DNA of 64,000 nucleotides, from positions 124,001 to 188,000 of the forward strand of contig NZ_JAKRGA010000003.1 of assembly GCF_022347785.1 (NCBI RefSeq). The letters run 5' to 3'. Both the position numbers and the translations under genes were made by a program. Positions 28,515-36,893 of this stretch are shown here, one piece after another. Under the pieces are notes generated by a model. The model saw only the letters and a program-made list of their open reading frames with translations, was not told the DNA's origin and searched no databases. Every line of letters starts with the position of its first letter. The stretch's first letter is position 1. The DNA is from Psychrobium sp. MM17-31 (GTDB lineage Bacteria > Pseudomonadota > Gammaproteobacteria > Enterobacterales > Psychrobiaceae).

Positions 28515-28640
28515 AGATGAAATTTGCAGAAGGAGAATTCAGAAATATTTTGACAAATATTAACTAAGTGACGCTTTTATACGCAGAAAGTTGCAAAAAT
28601 ATCGCTATAATCCGTGCATCAAAAATCAATTTGTAAGCAA

Positions 28641-29033
28641 ATGAAACGAATTTTACTAGCCAGTTTACTTGCCTTAGCAGGCTGTAACGACACGCAAGAA
28701 TCGCAGAAAGAAGTTACTCAATACCAGACTTTTAATGCAGCGGAAATCACGCTCTCTGTTCCCGTTAAGATGCGGGCTGAAGAGCTATTTGAAATGCAAG
28801 CATCATTCAACGGTACCGTGTCAAATCTGCAAGGAAAATTGGAAGGCATCTCGATGGATATGGGAATAGTTCCGGTTTTTTTTCAACCCAATAACGACAA
28901 AGACAATAACTATACGACTAAAGTTTTACTAGGTGCCTGTGCATTACCTGTGATGGAGTGGCGCTTGACCTTGACGTGGCAACAAGGCGGAAAAGCCAAG
29001 TTTTATCAGCAAAGCATTAACGTAATTCGCTAA
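28641..29033 (+). CDS. Lipoprotein with YtkA/FixH-like domain
   Basis: A 130-residue lipoprotein: MKRILLASLLALAGC carries a lipobox (ALAGC) with acylated Cys15. The mature part has ITLSVPVKMRAEELFEMQAS, then SMDMGIVPVFF and CALPVMEWRLTLTW. The M-x-MG...P and W-x-L-x-x pattern resembles YtkA-like and FixH-type periplasmic domains (moderate confidence, from pattern only). It diverges from ccoN, so a part in oxidase or copper handling is possible (inference). ATG 28641 is chosen because it starts the signal peptide; an upstream frame to 28614 adds nothing. Convergent with the ComFB-like gene, 7 bp apart. Confidence 0.78.
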   Translation: MKRILLASLLALAGCNDTQESQKEVTQYQTFNAAEITLSVPVKMRAEELFEMQASFNGTVSNLQGKLEGISMDMGIVPVFFQPNNDKDNNYTTKVLLGACALPVMEWRLTLTWQQGGKAKFYQQSINVIR

Positions 29034-29040
29034 TCGAAAG

Positions 29041-29322
29041 TTACTGTGCTTGCGGGCGGTGCTCGGCTTTATTACGTAGATATTCAATTGCCGCCTTTAC
29101 TGCTTGATCAACTTGATAATTCATTTTGAGACGATCATCCGAGCTAAGATAGAAAGACATATCAATTTCATGTCTGATATAACGGGCGGGTAATTGTGTC
29201 AGCGCTAAACAGCATACGTCTGCCATAAACTCTTTATCAAATTCACCATATTCGGGATGGGAAACGAGGTGTTCAATCATTAACTTTTCATAGTAATTAT
29301 GAATATCGAGATCTAAATGCAT
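29041..29322 (-). CDS. ComFB-like protein (candidate c-di-GMP receptor)
   Basis: A 93-residue protein with the late-competence ComFB pattern: IHNYYEKLMIEHL at the start, then DVCCLALTQLPARYIRHEID, where family members have DVCCLALN.LPP.YV. Proteins of this family have recently been described as cyclic dinucleotide (c-di-GMP) receptors in cyanobacteria and bacilli; that is family knowledge, not shown here. AGAGGTGTCCG precedes the ATG at 29322, a good ribosome site. Stand-alone gene, convergent with the lipoprotein gene. Confidence 0.8.
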   Translation of the reverse strand: MHLDLDIHNYYEKLMIEHLVSHPEYGEFDKEFMADVCCLALTQLPARYIRHEIDMSFYLSSDDRLKMNYQVDQAVKAAIEYLRNKAEHRPQAQ

Positions 29323-29382
29323 CGGACACCTCTTTTAACCTAAGACTATATTATTAGCTTAGCAGACTTTTTAAACTTTACT

Positions 29383-30018
29383 TTATTCTTCACCCCAGCC
29401 TTCAGACTCTTCAAAATCGTAAAGTCCGGTACTTAACGCAGCTTGCTCTACGAGTGCAGCGTATTCAGGTACAAGATCAACAATCATTTGATACATAATA
29501 GGGGAAAAAAGATTAATGTTGCTATTATCCTGGCTATCCACCACTTCTTGTGCCATCTGGCGATCGGCGAAGAAGGTTAATGCCATAATGGCTAATGTGA
29601 ACGACTCAAGAATTTCAGACTCTTCAGTCATGTTATCGAGTAATTTATTTGAATAGAAGTTTGCACCACAAGCAAAGCCATAACACCACTCGTGTAACGG
29701 ATGACCACTGAGAAAGTTGGCTTCGACCATTTCCTCAGAAAACTCAGTGACTTTTGGCAGTGCATAACCCTCGTCGAACACCAAATCACTGGTGTGATTA
29801 TAAAGCTGTGCCAGAATCATGGTGATTTCATCTGGGATTTTATCGGCCTCGTCGTTAAAAATTACTGGCAGCCATTGTGACACTTCTATCGGATCAGGAC
29901 TGGCGATTACAGCAAATAGATATCCTTTAACTGCGTTAAGGCACAGGGTTTGGCTAGGCGCTTCATCGTTTAGCCAATGAGAAAGTTGTTGCTCTTGTTC
30001 GTTCGTTAATTGATGCAC
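29383..30018 (-). CDS. UPF0149 / YecA-like protein
   Basis: A 211-residue acidic cytoplasmic protein of the YecA/YgfB (UPF0149) type: N-terminal LNDEAPSQTLCLNAVKGYLFAVIASPDPIEVSQWLPVIF and the HPLHEWCYGFACGANF signature. It lacks the C-terminal SEC-C zinc motif that full YecA proteins carry. Function unknown. Ten bp downstream of a DUF3087 gene on the same strand, so the two may be co-transcribed. Confidence 0.85.
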   Translation of the reverse strand: MHQLTNEQEQQLSHWLNDEAPSQTLCLNAVKGYLFAVIASPDPIEVSQWLPVIFNDEADKIPDEITMILAQLYNHTSDLVFDEGYALPKVTEFSEEMVEANFLSGHPLHEWCYGFACGANFYSNKLLDNMTEESEILESFTLAIMALTFFADRQMAQEVVDSQDNSNINLFSPIMYQMIVDLVPEYAALVEQAALSTGLYDFEESEGWGEE

Positions 30019-30027
30019 GAAATTTCC

Positions 30028-30537
30028 TTATGAAAATTGCTCTAATAAATCACGTGAATAGCGGTTCACATCGGTTTGAAAGTTTGCTTGATTGACTTTC
30101 TCAAAGAATTTTCCTTCCTTGACGTTCAACTCACTCAAAGTGATGTTGTTATCATCGAGTTCCCAAACCTGACGCGTTGCTTGGTAATAAAAGGCCATGA
30201 TATCAAACGCATCAGGGTTGTTATTCGCCACTGATTTTTCGATGGCTTTTAATTTCCGATTAATATGTGACAATTCAAACTTAAGTTTTGACACGTATAC
30301 AATCTCACTAAAATAAGGCTTGTCCTTTAATCGACTTGCTGCGATGGCCATTAATACAATAGTTACAACCACACCGGTTAAGTTGAAATTGAAATTACTG
30401 CCTTGTGGGTTTCCAAACAGCGCTATTAGCGTTGTCGAAATAGCTAGTGCTCCGACCATCAAACAACCAATGGCTGCAAAAGTGGTGTGCTTAAAATGTT
30501 TGCGATAAGTCGCTTTATCGATGTCGCGTAATTGCAA
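30028..30537 (-). CDS. DUF3087-like two-helix membrane protein
   Basis: A 169-residue protein: cytoplasmic N-terminus MQLRDIDKATYRKHF, two helices (about residues 18-40 and 49-66, with FGNPQGSNFNFNLTGV between), and a long soluble C-terminal domain with KLKAIEKSV...DAFDIMAFYYQATRQVWELDDN. Matches my recollection of DUF3087, which is restricted to marine gammaproteobacteria; function unknown. Divergent from the DUF501 gene with 129 bp between. Confidence 0.8.
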   Translation of the reverse strand: MQLRDIDKATYRKHFKHTTFAAIGCLMVGALAISTTLIALFGNPQGSNFNFNLTGVVVTIVLMAIAASRLKDKPYFSEIVYVSKLKFELSHINRKLKAIEKSVANNNPDAFDIMAFYYQATRQVWELDDNNITLSELNVKEGKFFEKVNQANFQTDVNRYSRDLLEQFS

Positions 30538-30666
30538 AAGGAGCCCTTAATTTTCAATACAGATCAAATTATTGCGGCGGATTTTACCAGAACATACAAC
30601 AATTACAGTCAAAACAACAAAATTATCTGTATAATCGCGCGAATTTTTTCAAAAGAGCGTCAGAGC

Positions 30667-31185
30667 ATGTCCAATAGTCAATTAACACAAGAGCAACTTG
30701 AAATCATTAACCAACAGCTTGGTAGAATGCCACGTGGTGTCATCAAAATTGCCCATGAAACTGAAAAAGGAATACCAACGGTACTGCAAACTAGGAGCTT
30801 AGTGGCGGATAAGCCTTTCCCAACAATGTATTGGCTGTGTTCTAAAGATTTACACAAGGCAATCAATAAAATTGAAACCAGTGGTTGGACAAAATCGATA
30901 GAGCAGCGCTTAGAAGAAGACGAAGACTTGCGTGATGTTTTTTACAAGAACCATCAGCAATATGTTAAAGCGCGTTGGGAGGCGATGCTTCCAGAAGATA
31001 ATGCTCGGCTAGAAGACCTTGGGTATATAAAGCTTTTTGAACAATACGGCATCGGCGGTATCACTAATTGGACTAAAGTGAGATGTCTTCACATGCAATA
31101 TGCTCATCACCTTTGTGGCGAAAATATTATAGGCCAACTGATGGACCAAGAATTCGAACTCAATAAGCTCGTGATTAACATCTAA
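30667..31185 (+). CDS. DUF501 family protein
   Basis: A 172-residue cytoplasmic protein with the DUF501 features QQLGRMPRGVIKIAHETEKGIPTVLQTRSLVADKPFPTMYWLC at the N-terminus, and IGGITNWTKVRCLHMQYAHHLCGENIIGQLMD at the C-terminus. The conserved His/Cys set (CLHMQYAHHLC) looks like a metal or catalytic site, but the role is unknown. ATG 30667 opens the conserved region; the frame extends upstream only into the promoter. Convergent with the TRIC gene, one base apart. Confidence 0.88.
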   Translation: MSNSQLTQEQLEIINQQLGRMPRGVIKIAHETEKGIPTVLQTRSLVADKPFPTMYWLCSKDLHKAINKIETSGWTKSIEQRLEEDEDLRDVFYKNHQQYVKARWEAMLPEDNARLEDLGYIKLFEQYGIGGITNWTKVRCLHMQYAHHLCGENIIGQLMDQEFELNKLVINI

Positions 31186-31186
31186 T

Positions 31187-31819
31187 CTATCGTTTGGATT
31201 GATATGAGGGTAAGGACAGCCCCCAAATGATTGCGGCACTGCGCAGGCCAAATGCCGCAAGAAAACCACCTAACATTGCGACACTTTCTAATACGCCAGC
31301 CCAATGTAACAACCAATATACTGAACCACCAGCAACGGCTGTGGTTACGTAAAGTTCTCTGTTACTTAACACTAAATCATAACCGCACAACACATCACGA
31401 ATAATGCCACCGAAAGAGGCAGTAACAACACCCATACAAACGCAAATTAACGGCGGTGCGCCAACCGATGCCGCGATTTGAGTGCCTGTCACACAAAACA
31501 GGGCGAGCCCTAAGGCATCCATCCAAATTAGCGCTTTGGTTCGTGATTCTAGTTTTGGCGCGATGAAATAAGTCATTAGCGACATCAACATACACAATCC
31601 AACGTATGTCGCATCCATAATCCAGTAAACAGGCAGGTTCCCCAAAAGGACGTCGCGAATAGTACCGCCACCGAGGCCTGTTGCGGTGCCAATTAACATA
31701 AAACCAAGGATATCCATTTCTTTACGTGCAGCGTCTAAGGCACCGGATACTGCAAAAACAGCGATACCGAAAAGCCCTAGTAGGGTCACCATAAAGTTAA
31801 GATCTAAAAATTGGTTCAT
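31187..31819 (-). CDS. TRIC-type cation channel (UPF0126 / YicG-like)
   Basis: A 210-residue membrane protein with two copies of a three-helix module. The first has GIAVFAVSGALDAARKEMDILGFMLIGTATGLGGGTIRDVLLG; the second repeats the pattern as ALGLALFCVTGTQIA..GVVTASFGGIIRDVLCG. The doubled GGG.IRDV.G is the hallmark of trimeric intracellular cation channel homologues in bacteria, thought to pass K+ or Na+. Convergent with DUF501. The 292-bp gap to gnd (31820-32111) shows only an AT-rich promoter-like region with TATACT at 32066-32071. Confidence 0.92.
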   Translation of the reverse strand: MNQFLDLNFMVTLLGLFGIAVFAVSGALDAARKEMDILGFMLIGTATGLGGGTIRDVLLGNLPVYWIMDATYVGLCMLMSLMTYFIAPKLESRTKALIWMDALGLALFCVTGTQIAASVGAPPLICVCMGVVTASFGGIIRDVLCGYDLVLSNRELYVTTAVAGGSVYWLLHWAGVLESVAMLGGFLAAFGLRSAAIIWGLSLPSYQSKR

Positions 31820-32111
31820 CTTTGTATGTAAGTTCAGGAAAATGAAGGGGATTGAAAAATAATAAACCCAAAATCGATTGAAGAATAGTCAAGAGTTAGA
31901 ATTTTTAGAAATAGCCTCACAAACCGTAGGAATATCACATTAATGTAACAAAATTACACATACCAATGCTTTTAGGTGACATTTTATGACGCAAAGCACA
32001 TTAACTACGGCGAAATTAGTTTAGAGAATTTCAGGATTGGTATTATTTTTACATAGTAATTAAGTTATACTCCGCGCCAACTTCACAATCCTCTGCATTA
32101 AGGTACAAAAG

Positions 32112-33641
32112 ATGACAGAACAAACGGCGTTATGCGACATTGGTTTTATCGGTTTAGGTGTTATGGGTAAAAACATCGCACTGAACCTTGCGGATAATGG
32201 TTATAAAATTGCAGGCTTCGACCTTGACCACAATAAGGTTGAAGAGACATTAAGTGCCGATGCAGCAGAAAACACAACTACTGAACCTCGCATAATCCCA
32301 TGTCACTCGTTCACTGAATTGCTCGGTAAACTAAAAGCACCGCATCTTATTATTTTGTCAATCCCTGCAGGCGCGCCAGTCGATGACGTGTGTGGCAAGT
32401 TAATAGACGCGGGGATTAAGGCTGATGATATTATCGTCGACACTGGCAATAGCCTTTGGACCGATACTATCGAGCGTGAAAAGCGCTATCGCGGTAAATT
32501 TAACTTCTTTACCACGGCGGTATCTGGCGGTGAAGTGGGGGCACGTTTTGGCCCGAGTTTAATGCCAAGCGGCGACCCATACGCGTGGGCGCGCATTGAG
32601 CCAGTATGGCATGCTATTGCCGCCAAAGTTGACCCAGAAACAGGTCGTGCACTTGAGCGAACTCACCATACGCAGCCATTACCTCAAGGTGAGCCTTGTG
32701 CTACTTATATTGGTCCAGCGGGCAGTGGCCATTACGTAAAAATGGTTCATAACGGCATTGAATATGCTGATATGCAAATGATTTGCGAGGCATACCACAT
32801 TATGCGTGAATCATTATCTATGTCGCCTATGGAAATCGCCGATATTTTCGAGCAATGGAACAACGGTATTCTAAATAGTTACTTGATGGAAATTAGTAGC
32901 GATGTGCTGCGTGAATTCGATCCAGAAACGAAAAAGCCATTGGTGGATGTAATTTTAGATAAAGCAGGTCAAAAGGGCACAGGCTTGTGGACTGCGGTTG
33001 GTGCACTGCAGGTAGGCGCGCCAGCGACAACCATTGCACAATCCGTATTCGCTCGTTCACTATCGACATTAAAACACGCCCGTATTCGCGCAGCGAAATT
33101 GCTAACTGGCCCAACAATCGCACAAGTAGACGTGCAAGAGCGCAAAGATTGTATCGAGCAGATCCACGATGCACTTTATTGCTCAAAAATTGTTGCTTAC
33201 GCACAAGGTTTCCAATTAATTAAACTAGCGGCTCGTGAACAAAACTGGCCAATTGATTTTGGCGGCATTGCGAAAATATGGCGCGCAGGTTGTATCATTA
33301 GAGCGGCATTCCTACAAAAAATTACCGATGCTTATAATCGTGATTCAGATTTAGGCAACTTATTGTTAGATGAGTACTTTGCGGGGGAAATTGCTAAATA
33401 TCAGCACAACTGGCGTCATGCAATTGCCAAAGCGACCTTGGATGGGATTCCTTGTGGTGCATTTAGCTCCGCGCTTGCGTATTATGATTCTTACCGTATG
33501 GATACGCTACCAGCAAACTTGCTCCAAGCCCAACGTGATTTCTTTGGCGCTCATACTTTTGAGCGTGTTGATAAGGCACCAGGTAAGAAATATCACGTGA
33601 CTTGGTCTGCGGATAAACGCCAAATGGTTGAAATTGATTAA
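32112..33641 (+). CDS. gnd: 6-phosphogluconate dehydrogenase (decarboxylating)
   Basis: Oxidises 6-phosphogluconate to ribulose 5-phosphate with NADP+ in the pentose phosphate pathway. The Rossmann motif GFIGLGVMGKNIALNLADNG is at residues 10-29, the VSGGEVGARFGPSLMPSG substrate loop near 140, and KMVHNGIEYADMQMICEAYH with the catalytic Lys and His/Asn follows. The C-terminal all-helical domain includes ILDKAGQKGTGLWT. Length 509, slightly longer than the usual 468-485. Bidirectional terminator at 33663-33690. Confidence 0.96.
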   Translation: MTEQTALCDIGFIGLGVMGKNIALNLADNGYKIAGFDLDHNKVEETLSADAAENTTTEPRIIPCHSFTELLGKLKAPHLIILSIPAGAPVDDVCGKLIDAGIKADDIIVDTGNSLWTDTIEREKRYRGKFNFFTTAVSGGEVGARFGPSLMPSGDPYAWARIEPVWHAIAAKVDPETGRALERTHHTQPLPQGEPCATYIGPAGSGHYVKMVHNGIEYADMQMICEAYHIMRESLSMSPMEIADIFEQWNNGILNSYLMEISSDVLREFDPETKKPLVDVILDKAGQKGTGLWTAVGALQVGAPATTIAQSVFARSLSTLKHARIRAAKLLTGPTIAQVDVQERKDCIEQIHDALYCSKIVAYAQGFQLIKLAAREQNWPIDFGGIAKIWRAGCIIRAAFLQKITDAYNRDSDLGNLLLDEYFAGEIAKYQHNWRHAIAKATLDGIPCGAFSSALAYYDSYRMDTLPANLLQAQRDFFGAHTFERVDKAPGKKYHVTWSADKRQMVEID

Positions 33642-33662
33642 TTACTTTATTTCATGCAGATT

Positions 33663-33690
33663 AAAAAAGGGCTCAAATGAGCCCTTTTTT
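33663..33690. terminator. Bidirectional terminator between gnd and cydB
   Basis: Stem GGGCTC / GAGCCC with AAAT loop, A6 on the left and T6 on the right. Confidence 0.92.
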
Positions 33691-33714
33691 CGTAAATTAT
33701 TTAAATAATGTCGT

Positions 33715-34722
33715 TTAATAGTACTGTAATGGCGATACCTTACCCCAAAACACGCGATAAGAGTATGCCGTATACGCCAAGATCGTCGGTATAACAATCA
33801 TGGCCCCCCACAGTAAAAAGTTTAGTGCTTGTGGCGCAGCCACCGATTCCCAAATTGTAAGTTTGCCCGGGACAATTTCTGGATAAAAGCTCAAACAAAA
33901 ACCTGTAAAGCATAAAACGTATATCGCTACCGTCCACAGGAATGGAGCCCAACAGCGCTCATCGTTGGTAGTGTCTTGCCATTTACGCTCTCGTATCTTA
34001 CTAATTTCTACATAGGCAATGGCGAAACATGCAACGCATAAAACTGGCAACAGCCAATAGGCTGGGGTATTAAACCAACGCTTTGCCACATCACTATTGA
34101 CCATAGGATTAACTATCGACACCAGCAGTACACCAATAGCCGCAACGATGAGCGCAATCTTGAACCAGCGAATGGCTCTAACTTGCAAATCTCCCTCACA
34201 TTTCATGATTAACCAGGCAGTACCAATCAATGAATAGGCCATGGCAACGCCAATTCCGCTTAGCAAGCTAAATAAAATCGCTGTACTATTCTGCTCAAAA
34301 CCAACAACATACTGGCCAAGCATGTAGCCTTGCGCAATTGAAGCGACTAGTGATGCGTATTTAAAGGCGCGATCCCAAATCGGTTTATGGGTAAATAGGG
34401 CTTTGGCTCTGAAATCAAACGCAATTCCACGAATGATTAACGCAATTAACATCACCAATGTTGGTAAATAAAGGGCTTTAAACACCATGGAATGAGCGAG
34501 TGGGAAGGCAATAAACAGAAGGCCCATTGCCATTACTAGCCAAGTTTCATTGGCATCCCAAAACGGGCCGATCGAGGCGATCATTTCGTCTGCTTGCTTG
34601 TCGTTTTCTAGTGGCAACAACATACCAACGCCCAAATCATAACCATCGAGAATAGCGTATAGCAAAATAGTTAGCGCCATTAAGCCGCCAAAGATCAGTG
34701 CGAGTGCTTCTTGACCAAACAT
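33715..34722 (-). CDS. cydB: Cytochrome bd-type quinol oxidase subunit II (CioB type)
   Basis: Second subunit of a bd oxidase. The 335-residue, about nine-helix protein begins ALIFGGLMALTILLYAILDGYDLGVGMLLP, the CydB signature, and contains GPFWDANETWLVMAMGLLFIAFPLAHS. It is shorter than E. coli CydB (379), as in the cyanide-insensitive (Cio) subgroup. Two bp after cydA. No cydX-like small gene fits in the 73 bp before the gnd terminator region. Confidence 0.95.
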   Translation of the reverse strand: MFGQEALALIFGGLMALTILLYAILDGYDLGVGMLLPLENDKQADEMIASIGPFWDANETWLVMAMGLLFIAFPLAHSMVFKALYLPTLVMLIALIIRGIAFDFRAKALFTHKPIWDRAFKYASLVASIAQGYMLGQYVVGFEQNSTAILFSLLSGIGVAMAYSLIGTAWLIMKCEGDLQVRAIRWFKIALIVAAIGVLLVSIVNPMVNSDVAKRWFNTPAYWLLPVLCVACFAIAYVEISKIRERKWQDTTNDERCWAPFLWTVAIYVLCFTGFCLSFYPEIVPGKLTIWESVAAPQALNFLLWGAMIVIPTILAYTAYSYRVFWGKVSPLQYY

Positions 34723-34724
34723 AT

Positions 34725-36083
34725 TTAAGCCTCCTTCATTGGTTGGGTGTGAGAGTAGTACTCATTATCAGAAATTTCTTCTACTTCAACGGCACGTCGG
34801 CTCATGACGAGTAACGTATGTAAATACGCCCACATCACCACAACATAAGTAATTAAGTATGCAACGAGTGAGAACATCACATTCGATGGCGCAATGTCAG
34901 TTGCAGCTTCTTTGACCGTTAGTACGCCAGTGACTAGCCATGGTTGGCGTCCAATTTCAGTGACATACCAGCCAGCTAACGTAGCGATCCATCCCGAAAA
35001 TGTCATCAAGACGAGAATCTTAAGCATCCAATTCGGTAATTCGTTCCTTCTTGCCAAGGTAATACGGGCTATCCAAGAGACGGCCAACATGAAGAATCCC
35101 AGACCGACCATAATGCGAAAAGCATAAAAAACGGGGGCTACTGGTGGGTGATTACCTTCAAACTCATTAAGTCCTTTAAGCTCACCATCAAATTCGTGGG
35201 TTAAGATCAAACTAGCAAGTTTAGGAATCGCGATTTCAAAACCATTTTCACGATTTTCTTCATCGATGGTTGCAAATAGTAATAAAGGTACGCCAGATTC
35301 TGTTTCCCAAAGTCCTTCCATGGCAGCAACTTTCTGAGGCTGATGCTTAAGCGTGTTCAAACCATGTAAATCGCCAACGTAGACTTGTAAAGTTGTTAAG
35401 ATCATCGCCGCGGTTAAACTAATTTTCAGCGTTTTGGTTGGTGCTTTTTTGTTGTCACCTTTAAGCAAACGATACGCTGTAATACCAGCGACTAAAAATG
35501 ACGCTGTTAATCCAGAAGCGATAAGCATATGCGCTAAACGATAAGGGAAAGATGGGTTAAATATAATTGCCCACCAGTCCGTCGGGTAAGCTACACCGTC
35601 GATCATCTCAAAGCCCTGAGGCGTTTGCATCCACGAGTTTAACGCGAGGATCCAAAATGCTGATAAGCTAGTGCCAACGGCAACCACTATCGTTGAGATG
35701 GTATGAACAACAGGCGGCACTCGCTTAATACCAAAGAGCATGATACCTAGAAAAGACGCCTCTAAGAAAAATGCGGTGAGTACTTCATAGCCGAGCAAAG
35801 GCCCTGCGATATTGCCGACTTTTTCCATGAACTGAGGCCAGTTCGTACCGAATTGAAAAGACATGGTAACGCCAGATACAACGCCAATAGCGAAGGAAAG
35901 GGCAAATATTTTGACCCAAAAGCGATACATGCGCATCCACACAGGATCTTTGGTGATATTGGCTTTTACCTTAAAGTAAACTAAAAACCAGCTTAACGCG
36001 ATGGTGATTGTCGGAAATAGAATGTGAAAACTTATATTGGCGGCAAACTGAATACGCGACAGCATCAGTGTTTCTTCAATCAT
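34725..36083 (-). CDS. cydA: Cytochrome bd-type quinol oxidase subunit I (CioA, short Q-loop)
   Basis: Haem-bearing subunit oxidising ubiquinol and reducing oxygen. Haem ligand regions are visible: ISFHILFPTITI (His), YRLAHMLIASGLTASF (His) and FRIMVGLGFFML (Met). The quinol motif GWYVTEIGRQPW is intact. At 452 residues, with a short Q-loop and FALSFAIGVVSGVTMSFQFGTNW, it fits the cyanide-insensitive CioA subgroup better than E. coli CydA (522). Follows the GbsR/MarR-type regulator by 9 bp, so the operon is regulator-cydA-cydB under the FNR-box promoter at 36660-36706. Confidence 0.95.
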   Translation of the reverse strand: MIEETLMLSRIQFAANISFHILFPTITIALSWFLVYFKVKANITKDPVWMRMYRFWVKIFALSFAIGVVSGVTMSFQFGTNWPQFMEKVGNIAGPLLGYEVLTAFFLEASFLGIMLFGIKRVPPVVHTISTIVVAVGTSLSAFWILALNSWMQTPQGFEMIDGVAYPTDWWAIIFNPSFPYRLAHMLIASGLTASFLVAGITAYRLLKGDNKKAPTKTLKISLTAAMILTTLQVYVGDLHGLNTLKHQPQKVAAMEGLWETESGVPLLLFATIDEENRENGFEIAIPKLASLILTHEFDGELKGLNEFEGNHPPVAPVFYAFRIMVGLGFFMLAVSWIARITLARRNELPNWMLKILVLMTFSGWIATLAGWYVTEIGRQPWLVTGVLTVKEAATDIAPSNVMFSLVAYLITYVVVMWAYLHTLLVMSRRAVEVEEISDNEYYSHTQPMKEA

Positions 36084-36092
36084 GACATCTCC

Positions 36093-36641
36093 TTAGCTGT
36101 TATTGGCAAGTAGTTTGTCTTTTATATCCAGTACCTTACTGACACCAGAACCCAATTTCATGAGGGTTGTAAGGTTTTCCGGATTCATTGTTTGCAGCTC
36201 GCCAGCCCACTGAGTGACGGTTTCTAACAGATCATGGATCTCATGGAGCTGCTTATGCGCATATTCTTCTTTTTCGTTAGTCGGTTCATCAAGTAGATTA
36301 TCGCGAAGTAAAGACAGGGTAGGGTCAACCTCTCGTTTGCGGCGCTCTTCAAATACGCGAATCGCCATATCCCAGATTGAGCCAGCAGGCGAGTAATATT
36401 CTTTTCGGTCTTTCGGTTTGTGGGTAACGCTAATTAAACGCCAAGATTGTAATTCCTTGATGCCCATAGAGACATTGCCGCGAGAAATATTAAGTGTTTC
36501 CGCTAACTCTACTGCCGTTAATGGCTCCTCACAAATAATCATCAAACCGTACATTTGGCCAACTGTGCGGTTAAATCCCCAACGACTGCCCATTTCGCCA
36601 CAATGCATGACAAAGGATTCTAATTTAGGTGCTATTATCAT
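36093..36641 (-). CDS. GbsR/MarR-type transcriptional regulator of the cyd operon
   Basis: A 182-residue regulator. The winged helix-turn-helix has QMYGLMIICEEPLTAVELAETLNISRGNVSMGIKELQSWRLI (about residues 28-70) followed by the wing KPKDRKEYYSP, the GbsR pattern; the C-terminal half is helical, probably for dimerisation. It is the first gene of the operon with cydAB. A palindrome with 8-bp arms (36660-36681) lies directly over its promoter's -10, the natural operator for autorepression (inference). AGAAGG lies 10 bp before the ATG. Confidence 0.88.
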   Translation of the reverse strand: MIIAPKLESFVMHCGEMGSRWGFNRTVGQMYGLMIICEEPLTAVELAETLNISRGNVSMGIKELQSWRLISVTHKPKDRKEYYSPAGSIWDMAIRVFEERRKREVDPTLSLLRDNLLDEPTNEKEEYAHKQLHEIHDLLETVTQWAGELQTMNPENLTTLMKLGSGVSKVLDIKDKLLANNS

Positions 36642-36659
36642 TAGACTATTACCTTCTGA

Positions 36660-36706
36660 AGTTTCAGTATTTTCTGAAACTATACGCCGATATTGATAAA
36701 GATCAA
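36660..36706 (-). promoter_or_regulatory. cyd operon promoter: FNR box plus palindromic operator
   Basis: Perfect FNR box TTGAT-AAAG-ATCAA at 36693-36706. On the minus strand AATACT (complement of 36666-36671) lies 31 bp centre to centre downstream, a class II arrangement. A perfect inverted repeat, AGTTTCAG - 6 bp - CTGAAACT at 36660-36681, covers that -10. So activation by FNR and occlusion by a repressor, most simply the first gene product of the operon, act on one promoter (inference). Confidence 0.8.
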
Positions 36707-36893
36707 TATTTATTCGGATAATTAACTAATCAAAGTAGTTATGCGTTAGGTCAATTGTCTTTCGAATTCGTTTGAGCTCGATTACTCAATTTTACTCATG
36801 TTCGACAACCTAATGGTCTTTAAGTATTATTCTTTAAGGCAATCTAAATAGTATTTCTTTGAGAATTTGAAATTGACCATGGAGGGATGGCAA

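Noticed and set aside
33642-33714. cydX-like small gene after cydB
   Set aside because: The gap is 73 bp and mostly taken by the bidirectional terminator; no suitable start or hydrophobic frame.
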